Positions 57,557 to 64,000 of a stretch of DNA of 64,000 nt are shown here, piece by piece. The notes below the pieces were generated by a model. That model had not been told where the DNA came from. It ran no database searches and saw only the letters and a program-made list of their open reading frames with translations. Source of the stretch: DATJKD01 sp963834855 (GTDB lineage Bacteria > Pseudomonadota > Gammaproteobacteria > Steroidobacterales > Steroidobacteraceae); assembly GCA_963834855.1 (NCBI GenBank), contig CAWIDH010000016.1:112134-176133 (forward strand). Direction: 5' to 3'. The stretch's first letter is position 1. Each line of letters opens with the position of its first letter. A program made the position numbers and the translations under genes.

Positions 57557-57578
57557 GGTGGCTCTCCTTTGTTCTGAA

Positions 57579-58052
57579 TCATCCCTCGGCGGCGGCCCGG
57601 TAGCGCTCGAGCAATCCGGTCCAGCCGTTTGGCGAATCGATCTTGCCGCGCAGCACCTCGCCCTGCGCACCGAGCCGCTCGAGCCCGCGGTGCTCGAGCT
57701 CGACGCGGGTGACGCCGGCCGACTCGGCGATGAAGCGCAGCTCGACTTCGGTGGCGACGCTCGCGTCGTACTTGAATTCGCTGTTCAGGTGCCAGCCGAG
57801 CAGCACGCGCCCGGGCGGCTCCCAGGACAGCACGACCCCCCAGTCGCATTCCGAGCCGTCCTCCGCGCGCTCGAACCAGCGTCCGCCGGCGCGCGGCTCG
57901 ATCACCACGTCCTTCATCGGCGCGGTGCCGATCGAGTGCGTCGGCGGCCACCAGCGGCCGACGCCGGCCGTGAACACCTCAAAGGCGCGCGCGGGTGCGG
58001 CGTTGACGCGGACGCTTTTGCGTACGGGTGCGACGTTGATCGTGCGGTTCAT
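57579..58052 (-). CDS. SRPBCC-domain protein (AHSA1-like)
   Basis: 157 residues from ATG 58052. Hydrophobic-pocket fold: VNAAPARAFEVFTAGVGRWW, EPRAGGRWFERAEDGSECDWG, VEHRGLERLG-type C-terminal helix. Members next to ArsR regulators are common and bind unidentified ligands. The start overlaps the ArsR end, so the two genes are coupled. Confidence 0.92.
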   Translation of the reverse strand: MNRTINVAPVRKSVRVNAAPARAFEVFTAGVGRWWPPTHSIGTAPMKDVVIEPRAGGRWFERAEDGSECDWGVVLSWEPPGRVLLGWHLNSEFKYDASVATEVELRFIAESAGVTRVELEHRGLERLGAQGEVLRGKIDSPNGWTGLLERYRAAAEG

Positions 58053-58388
58053 CCTGATGTTCCTTCGGAGCGGCCTTGTGCGCGGACCCCTGCTCGGCGT
58101 CGATCTCGGCCTGGAACGCCTCGAGCGCCTGGGTCCACGACTGATCGAGCCACTTCCGAGCGCACCCAGGCCGTGCGGGTCGATGTAGTAGACGCGGCGC
58201 GTGCCCTCGGCGCGGTCGCCCACGAGGCCCGCCTCCTTCAGCACCTTGAGATGCTGCGAGACCGCCGGGCGGCTCACGGGCAGGTCGTTTGCGATCGCCC
58301 CGACCGCGCACGGCCCGGCGCGCAGGCGTTCGAAGACCTGCCGCCGGGTGGGGTCGGCGAGTGCAGCGAGCGCCGTAGCGTAAGTCAT
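58049..58388 (-). CDS. ArsR-family regulator (one frameshift)
   Basis: About 112 residues. The winged helix is complete: MTYATALAALADPTRRQVFE, then VSRPAVSQHLKVLKEAGLV and RVYYIDPHGLGAL. Near 58160 the frame changes; the real continuation (RKWLDQSWTQALEAFQAEID) is in another frame and the stop probably overlaps the SRPBCC start (ATGA at 58049-58052). There are no cysteine metal sites in the recognition helix, so it is likely not a metal sensor. It controls the ArsR-SRPBCC-GST group. Confidence 0.85.
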
Positions 58389-58543
58389 GGCTTACGGTAG
58401 CCCATGACTTACCAAAAGGCAAGTCTCCGCCGAGGCGGGTACGCTGGCCGGCGCCGCGGGTCGCCGATCCGTTCAACGAGCAGTCACACTTCGCGCCGCC
58501 ACGGCAACAAGAAGGACAGGAATCCGCAATCCAGGAGAGTCCG

Positions 58544-58921
58544 ATGCTCACGAACTGCAAGGTCGGCGCGATCGTATTCCTCGTATCCGAGCTCGAGAGG
58601 ACGCTCGCCTTCTACCGCGACACCCTCGGCCTGCCGGTCAACGAGGTCGAAGGCCACGATGGTCCATACGCGCTCGGCCAGGTCGGCGACCTGGTGCTGG
58701 TGTTCATCGTGCAGAAGGCCAAGGCGGGCGACACGCCGGTGGTCGTGTTCGGTCTCGACGGCGGCATCGACGACTATGCGGATGAGCTCGCACGCAAGGG
58801 CGTGGAGATCGTCGTGCCGGTGACCGAGACGCCGGACGGCGGGCTGTCGGTCGACTTCGTCGACCCCGACCGCAACGGACTGAGTCTGTATCAGCCGGCC
58901 GGCAAACCGAGGCGCAGATAA
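58544..58921 (+). CDS. VOC/glyoxalase-family protein
   Basis: 125 residues. Two beta-alpha-beta-beta-beta units: VGAIVFLVSELERTLAFYRD and FVDPDRNGLSLYQP. Glyoxalase/bleomycin-resistance fold; metal ligands are only partly visible (His and Glu pairs are not complete), so it may be an inactive binder. It is followed immediately by the next gene, GTG 58922, with no gap. Confidence 0.9.
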   Translation: MLTNCKVGAIVFLVSELERTLAFYRDTLGLPVNEVEGHDGPYALGQVGDLVLVFIVQKAKAGDTPVVVFGLDGGIDDYADELARKGVEIVVPVTETPDGGLSVDFVDPDRNGLSLYQPAGKPRRR

Positions 58922-59468
58922 GTGCGCGGCGTGCTGGTGGCGGTGATGGCGCTCGCCGGGGCGCACCCGGGCAACCTGCGCGCGGATGCCTGGGACAAGC
59001 TCTATGGCCAATGGGTCGGCAACGGCGAAGTGAATGGCATGCCGGCGCGGGTCGTGTTCCAGTTCTTCAACACGCTCGATGGACGTGGACGACAGCTGCG
59101 CTTCGAGAACACCATGACCGCGAAGGATGGCACCGAGTCCTCCTTCCGGGCGGACGCTTATTACATGTGCGATGACCGCGCCCGGACGTGCCGCGGCCAC
59201 TGGTACGACTCGCGCGGGATCGTGCTGCCGCTCACCGTCGCCACCCGGGACGACCGAGATCATCGTCGACTGGGGCGACGAAGCGACCGAACGCGGACGG
59301 ACGACCTATCTCGTGACCCCCGACTGCTGCCTCGAGGTCACCGATGAAGTGCTCGCCAAGGACGGCGCCTGGAAGGTGTTCGGGCGCACGACCTCGCGTC
59401 CGACCAACGGCAGCCCGAGTTATGAACTCGGTACGGTGGTTTGTGCGGAGCCTCGGGCAGGTCCATGA
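58922..59468 (+). CDS. Small secreted protein of unknown function (one frameshift)
   Basis: About 181 residues from GTG 58922. A short signal-like N-terminus (MRGVLVAVMALAGAHPG) is followed by DAWDKLYGQWVGNGEVNGMP and a beta-rich segment. An extra C near 59245 shifts the frame after VATG; the rest is TEIIVDWGDEATERG and a C-terminal VCAEPRAGP. No family is recognised; the WVGNGEVNG pattern resembles lipocalin-like repeats. Cotranscribed with the VOC gene. Confidence 0.65.
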
Positions 59469-59545
59469 TTGGCGAGAACGACACTGACGGTGCCCGCCCG
59501 GCGACCGGGCGAGACAAACAATCCGCGCCGTCCGAGGGGGCCATC

Positions 59546-60702
59546 ATGACAACCGTGTTCCGGCGTCGAGGCCTTGCGGCATTTCTCGTCATCGTCGCGT
59601 CGCTCTTTGCCGGGGCAGGCGGGCGCGCAGGCCCCGGCGGTCGTCGACCTCGTCAAGCCATTCCTGAAAGCGGACGCGAACACGGAATGGCAGGCGGTTG
59701 AGACGCTGCCGGGCGTGAAGTGGGCGCCGCTGCCGCCGAAGGAACTCAGCGACTGCCTGCCGACCGGCGATTGCTACGCGCGCCAGGGAATGGGCGTGGT
59801 GGGCGGCCGGAACATGGTCGTGATCGCCGCCGGCGCGCGCACCTTCGTGAACTCGCTCTTCCTGCGCAACGCCGGCGCGGCGCTCGGCGAGCCCGCAGTG
59901 CTCGAGTCGCTGAAGAAGAATGGCCTCACGGCAGAGCTGGCACGCTGCCCGATCCGGCCCGGGGCCGGCAGCACCAACTGGTACCGGGTCAAGGGCGCGG
60001 GCCTCGTGCCCGGCGTGCTGCAGATCCAGACCTCGTGCGCCGGCAAGCCGTGCGAGGGCTTCGTGGTCACCCGCAGCGACAAATTGCCCCCGCTCAAGCC
60101 CGACCAGCTCGCGAACTACAGCGAGCAGTGCACGGCGGGCGCGCAACGCGCACCCGTGTCGACCGAGAAGCCGCACGCGCTGCTCGCGCAGACGCTGGTT
60201 GCACTCGTGCCGCCGGCCAACGGGCCGGCGCTCTACGATTGGGCGACGCTGCTGGCGCTACCCACCGGGATCACCTGGAACGGAACGACGCCGAAGCCCA
60301 TGGACCTGAAGGCTTTGAAGAACGACCCGAACCCGGTGAGCCTGACCGGGAGCCTCGCCCACGCCGGGCGGACCTTCAGCACAATTGCGAGCGGCACGCC
60401 CGCGCAGGTGAAGAACGTCTATATCGACGAGGGCGGCCTGCACCCGAAGGGCGAGCACCTGCTGGGCGTCGTCTACGAGAAAGGGCTCGCGGTACAGCTC
60501 GTCCGCTGCGGGCCGATCTACACCGAGTCCACCAACAACTGGTATCGCCTGACGGGCAACAAGACGCGTCCGGTCATGATCCAGCCAATCGATCGGCTAC
60601 GACGGCAGCCAGGTCAGTGATGCGTACGCGCTGCGGCTGGACGGGAGCCTTCCGCCGCGCGACCCGCGCGATCGTGATCCGGGCGTGAACGGATGCCAAT
60701 GA
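59546..60702 (+). CDS. Secreted protein with an internal repeat, function unknown (two frameshifts)
   Basis: About 385 residues if joined. ATG 59546, signal peptide LAAFLVIVASLFAGAGAQA after removing one G near 59620. Central part PFLKADANTEWQAVETLPGV, GRNMVVIAAGARTFVNSLF, then a second, similar block AHAGRTFSTIASGTPAQVKN; both halves carry an R-C-x-I-x(5-6)-S-T-N-x-W-Y-R motif (RCPIRPGAGSTNWYRVKG and RCGPIYTESTNNWYRLTG). This suggests an internal duplication. A second shift near 60590 leads to YDGSQVSDAYALRLDG and a stop at 60700. No family is recognised. Confidence 0.65.
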
Positions 60703-60920
60703 TCGACGTCGAAGCAGCGCCGCGGGCGTAGCCACAAGCCGAATCACACGCAACGCGTGACGTTGCCGGGGTGACCGCCGCGCGGGCGGTCGGACCATCG
60801 CCTGCACAGCGCTCGTTTCGTCGCCGGCGGCATTTGACGGCCGCCCGGACAATCCGCACGATTCGCGACTTCGCATCGACCAGGAATGCGCCCGCCAGGG
60901 CACCCCGATGGAGGCATGCA

Positions 60921-62555
60921 GTGCTGAGACGTGACTTCTTGACCCTCACGGGCATCGGCCTCGGCGGCCTGATCGCACCTCCCTTCTTCGGGCGCGCGAT
61001 TGCCGTCGAGGAATTGTCGAGCCGGCTCGACGTGGCGTTGAAGAAACGGCTCGCCGACACTGCGCTCGACGCGGCCACCAAGGCGGGTGCCAGCTACTGC
61101 GACGTGCGTATCGGCCGCTACCTGCAGCAGTTCGTCATCACCCGCGAAGACAAGGTGGAGAACGTGGTCAACACCGAGTCCACGGGCGTCGGCGTGCGAG
61201 TGCTCGTGAAGGGCACATGGGGCTTCGCCGCCACCAGCGAGCTCACCGACGCGGGTGTCGCCGGCGCGGTGCGGCAAGCGACTGCAGTCGCCAGGGCCAA
61301 CGCGAAGGCGCAATTTGAGCCGGTGCAGCTCGCCAAGGTGCGCGGCGTGGGCGAGGTATCCTGGGCCACGCCGATCAGGAAGAACGCGATGGAGGTGCCG
61401 CTCAAGGAGAAAGTCGAGTTGCTGCTGGACGTCAATGCCGCAGCGATGGCGGCGGGCGCCAATTACGTGAGCTCGAACCTCTTCCTCGTCAACGAACAGA
61501 AGTACTTCGCCTCGACGGATGGCTCCTACATCGATCAGGACCTGCATCGCATCTGGCCGAGGATGGAGGTCACCGCGATCGACCAGAAGAGCGGCAAGTT
61601 CCGCATCCGCGAGGGTCTTGCGGCGCCGATGGGCATGGGCTACGAGTACCTCGACGGCGCTGCGAGTGGCAAGGTGCATCTGCCTGGCGGCGTGATCGCC
61701 TATGGCCAGTCGTATGACATGCGCGAGGACGCGATCGCCGCGGCCCGACAGGCGCGGGAGAAGCTGACCGCGCCGTCGGTCAAGCCCGGCAAGTACGACC
61801 TGGTGCTGGATCCCTCACACCTGTGGCTTACGATCCACGAATCGGTCGGCCATCCGACCGAGCTCGATCGCGTGCTGGGCTACGAAGCCAACTACGCCGG
61901 GACGAGCTTCGCAACGCTGGACAAGCTGAAATCGAAGTTCAGGTACGGCAGCGAAAAGGTCACCCTGTTCGCAGACAAGACCCAGGCGGGGAGCCTCGGA
62001 GCGGTCGGCTATGACGACGAGGGCGTCAAGACGCAGCGCTGGGATCTGATCAAGGACGGCATCCTGGTCAACTACCAGGCGATCCGCGACCAGGTGCACA
62101 TCCTCGGCCAGGAGGAATCTCACGGCTGCTGCCATGCCGACTCCTGGTCGAGCGTGCAGTTCCAGCGCATGCCGAACGTGTCGCTGGAACCCGGCACCCA
62201 GCCGCTCAAGGTCGCCGACATGATCGCGGGCGTCGAGAACGGCATCTACATCGTCGGCGATGGGTCCTTCTCCATCGACCAGCAACGCTACAACGCACAG
62301 TTCGGCGGCCAGCTGTTCTTCGAGATCAAGGACGGCAAGGTGACGAAGATGATCGAGGACGTGGCCTACCAGATGCGCACACCGGAGTTCTGGAATTCCT
62401 GCGCAGCCGTCTGCGACGCGAGCGACTACCGCCTCGGCGGCTCGTTCTTCGACGGCAAGGGGCAGCCGAGCCAGTCGTCGCCGGTTTCGCACGGCACGAG
62501 CACGGCGCGCTTCAACGGCGCCAACGTCATCAACACGGCCCGCAGCCTCGGTTGA
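60921..62555 (+). CDS. tldD: Metallopeptidase TldD (Tat-exported type)
   Basis: 544 residues. GTG 60921 has GGAGG 7 bp upstream. The N-terminus is a twin-arginine signal (RRDFLTLTGIGLGGLIAPP). The metal site HExxxH is present as HESVGHPTEL with downstream GSLGAVGYDDEG, and the family signature NPLTVTP-like region is NSCAAVCDASDY. TldD with PmbA/TldE processes peptides (microcin B17, PQQ precursor) or degrades CcdA. TldD is normally cytosolic; here the export signal is unusual. The next gene (PmbA) starts 25 bp later. Confidence 0.92.
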   Translation: MLRRDFLTLTGIGLGGLIAPPFFGRAIAVEELSSRLDVALKKRLADTALDAATKAGASYCDVRIGRYLQQFVITREDKVENVVNTESTGVGVRVLVKGTWGFAATSELTDAGVAGAVRQATAVARANAKAQFEPVQLAKVRGVGEVSWATPIRKNAMEVPLKEKVELLLDVNAAAMAAGANYVSSNLFLVNEQKYFASTDGSYIDQDLHRIWPRMEVTAIDQKSGKFRIREGLAAPMGMGYEYLDGAASGKVHLPGGVIAYGQSYDMREDAIAAARQAREKLTAPSVKPGKYDLVLDPSHLWLTIHESVGHPTELDRVLGYEANYAGTSFATLDKLKSKFRYGSEKVTLFADKTQAGSLGAVGYDDEGVKTQRWDLIKDGILVNYQAIRDQVHILGQEESHGCCHADSWSSVQFQRMPNVSLEPGTQPLKVADMIAGVENGIYIVGDGSFSIDQQRYNAQFGGQLFFEIKDGKVTKMIEDVAYQMRTPEFWNSCAAVCDASDYRLGGSFFDGKGQPSQSSPVSHGTSTARFNGANVINTARSLG

Positions 62556-62580
62556 GCGGCGCGCACGGAAGGAGTCAGGA

Positions 62581-63921
62581 ATGAGCAGTCTCGCCGAACA
62601 GGACGCGCGCGCCATCCTCGAGAAGGTCGTGGCGCTGTCCAGGGCCGACGAATGCACGGCACGGCTCGCCGGAGCGGTCAACGGCAACGTGCGCTTCGCC
62701 CTCAACAACGTGACCACCAGTGGCGTGGTCAGCGACGTCAGTCTCGCGGTGCAAGTGGCCTACGGCAAGCGCGTCGGCATCGCCACGATCAATCAGTTCG
62801 ACGACGCTTCGCTGACGCGCACGGTGCGCCGCGCGGAGGAACTGGCGAAGCTTGCGCCTGAAAACGAGGAGTTCATGCCGGCGCTGGAAAAGCAGAGCTA
62901 CACGCCGACGCCGAGCTACGACGAGAGTGTCGCGAAGATCACGCCGGAGTACCGCGCGACGGTCGCGGCCCAGTCCATCGCGCCATGCCGCGCGGACAAG
63001 CTGGTCGCGGCGGGCTTCCTGGCCGATGGCGCGCGTTTCTCCGCCTTCGCCAACAGCAACGGCAATTTCGGTTACCAGAGGGCGACCGATCTCGACTACA
63101 CGTGCACCGTGCGCACCACTGACGGCAGCGGTTCGGGCTGGGTCGGCCGCAACGTCCGCAGCGTCGCACAATTCGACGCGGACGCCGCGATCCGCACCGG
63201 CATCGAGAAGGCCAGGGGTTCCGCGGGCGCGAAGGCACTCGAGCCGGGCAAGTACACCGTGATCCTCGAGCCCGCCGCAGCCGCCGGGCTGCTCGATCGG
63301 ATGATGGGCGCGTTCGACGCCCGCGAAGCCGACGAGGGGCGCAGCTTCCTCACGAAGAAGGGCGGTGGAAACCGGCTGGGCGAAAAGCTGTTCGACGAGC
63401 GCGTCAGCATCCACGCCAGTCCGGCCGACACCGACGTGCCCGTGCTGCCCTGGGACGAGGAAGGGTTGCCGCGCGAGCAGATTGCGTACGTCGACAAGGG
63501 CAAGGTGGCCAACCTGCAGTATTCGCGCTACTGGGCCAAGATGAACAAGGCGAAGGCGACCGCAATGCCCGGCAACCTCATCATGGCGGGCGGCACGAAG
63601 TCCACGGACGAGCTGGTGAAGTCCACGCAGAAGGGCGTCCTGGTCACGCGCACGTGGTACATCCGCATGGTCGATCCGCAGGTCGTGCTCCTGACCGGAT
63701 TGACCCGTGATGGCGTGTTCTACATCGAGGACGGCGAGATCAAGTATCCGATCAAGAACTTCCGCTTCAACGAATCGCCCGTGATCATGCTCAACAACGT
63801 CGAGGAGCTCGGCAGGCCGATCCGCCTGAGCGGCGCCGGTGGCGAGGGGGCGATGCTGATGATGGTCCCGCCGATGAAGCTGCGCGACTTCACGTTCACG
63901 TCGCTCTCGGACGCGGTGTGA
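62581..63921 (+). CDS. pmbA: TldE/PmbA family protein
   Basis: 446 residues. Non-catalytic partner of TldD in the heterodimer. N-terminal helix MSSLAEQDARAILEKVVALS, central FVPNPGF-like region and the C-terminal MLNNVEELGRPIRLSGAGGE with MLMMVPPMKLRDFTF typical of the family. It has no export signal, unlike its partner. ATG 62581 follows GGAAGGAG. Confidence 0.92.
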   Translation: MSSLAEQDARAILEKVVALSRADECTARLAGAVNGNVRFALNNVTTSGVVSDVSLAVQVAYGKRVGIATINQFDDASLTRTVRRAEELAKLAPENEEFMPALEKQSYTPTPSYDESVAKITPEYRATVAAQSIAPCRADKLVAAGFLADGARFSAFANSNGNFGYQRATDLDYTCTVRTTDGSGSGWVGRNVRSVAQFDADAAIRTGIEKARGSAGAKALEPGKYTVILEPAAAAGLLDRMMGAFDAREADEGRSFLTKKGGGNRLGEKLFDERVSIHASPADTDVPVLPWDEEGLPREQIAYVDKGKVANLQYSRYWAKMNKAKATAMPGNLIMAGGTKSTDELVKSTQKGVLVTRTWYIRMVDPQVVLLTGLTRDGVFYIEDGEIKYPIKNFRFNESPVIMLNNVEELGRPIRLSGAGGEGAMLMMVPPMKLRDFTFTSLSDAV

Positions 63922-63942
63922 GAGAGGAGACTCCGAGCGCGC

Positions 63943-64000
63943 TTAGAGCCAATCCGTAGTCTCAGGCTCAACGACCTTCTCGAGGCCCTGGAGGTCCGCC
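63943..64000 (-). CDS. 3' end of a gene on the minus strand (partial)
   Basis: Minus-strand frame ends ADLQGLEKVVEPETTDWL at TAA (63943-63945), about 20 bp after pmbA. It is open to the window edge. It is too short to identify, and only the convergent layout supports it. Confidence 0.3.
   Translation of the reverse strand, partial: ADLQGLEKVVEPETTDWL

Overview
The window is GC-rich, densely packed bacterial DNA, most likely from a gammaproteobacterium of the Steroidobacter/Nevskia/Xanthomonadales type. This placement is inference. It rests on TonB-dependent receptors with EEI(T/I)VTA boxes, a CysB-type regulator, YajQ, PhaB, a perfect CRP box, Tat-exported hydrolases, FlgO/TPR membrane proteins, and short GGGGACATTCTC and GGGGACAGRTTTAT repeats between genes. 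No rRNA, tRNA, CRISPR array, integrase or transposase was seen.

Layout. (1) 1-16 kb is a catabolic island. It holds a LysR regulator, a Rieske ring-hydroxylating oxygenase (alpha and beta), a sigma-54 activator followed by a candidate -24/-12 promoter, an acyl-CoA ligase, an aldehyde dehydrogenase, a TonB receptor, a secreted protein of the linalool dehydratase/isomerase (LDI) family, a small secreted Cys-rich protein, a GeoA/XylB-type zinc alcohol dehydrogenase, a DsbA-SCO1 fusion and a 2OG-Fe(II) oxygenase. Read together, this looks like uptake and oxidation of an isoprenoid or tertiary allylic alcohol: LDI, then ADH, ALDH and CoA ligase, with a Rieske oxygenase as a possible entry step. 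(2) 16-25 kb is mixed housekeeping: D-2-hydroxyacid dehydrogenase, acyl desaturase, amidohydrolase, yajQ, phaB, a lipoprotein, a DUF2780 protein and a HerA-like ATPase. (3) 25.6-31.9 kb is one overlapping operon: CysA with an extra C-terminal domain, a CysT-CysW fusion, a sensor kinase and a response regulator. (4) 32-44 kb carries an FAD oxidoreductase, an alpha/beta hydrolase with a P450, a scar of two truncated sugar-acid genes, a WGR protein behind a CRP box, an M24 peptidase, an ABC exporter, pobA, a serine hydrolase and a homocysteine methyltransferase. (5) 43.8-46.3 kb holds a sulfate-binding protein and an OprP-like porin. (6) 46.5-50.8 kb is a recent tandem duplication of an unusual membrane-FlgO-TPR-rhodanese protein. 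(7) 50.9-56.1 kb holds a Tat amidohydrolase, a TonB receptor and cysB. (8) 56-64 kb has a sigma factor, GST, SRPBCC and ArsR genes, a VOC protein, two secreted unknowns and a TldD/PmbA pair with an exported TldD.

Sequence quality matters here. About 17 otherwise well-conserved genes are broken by single-base indels, mostly one extra G or C. They are densest in 1-13 kb and nearly absent from 17-44 kb. I treat most as sequence or assembly errors rather than true pseudogenes and give the span of the whole gene. The two tandem paralogues support this, because each keeps the frame where the other loses it.
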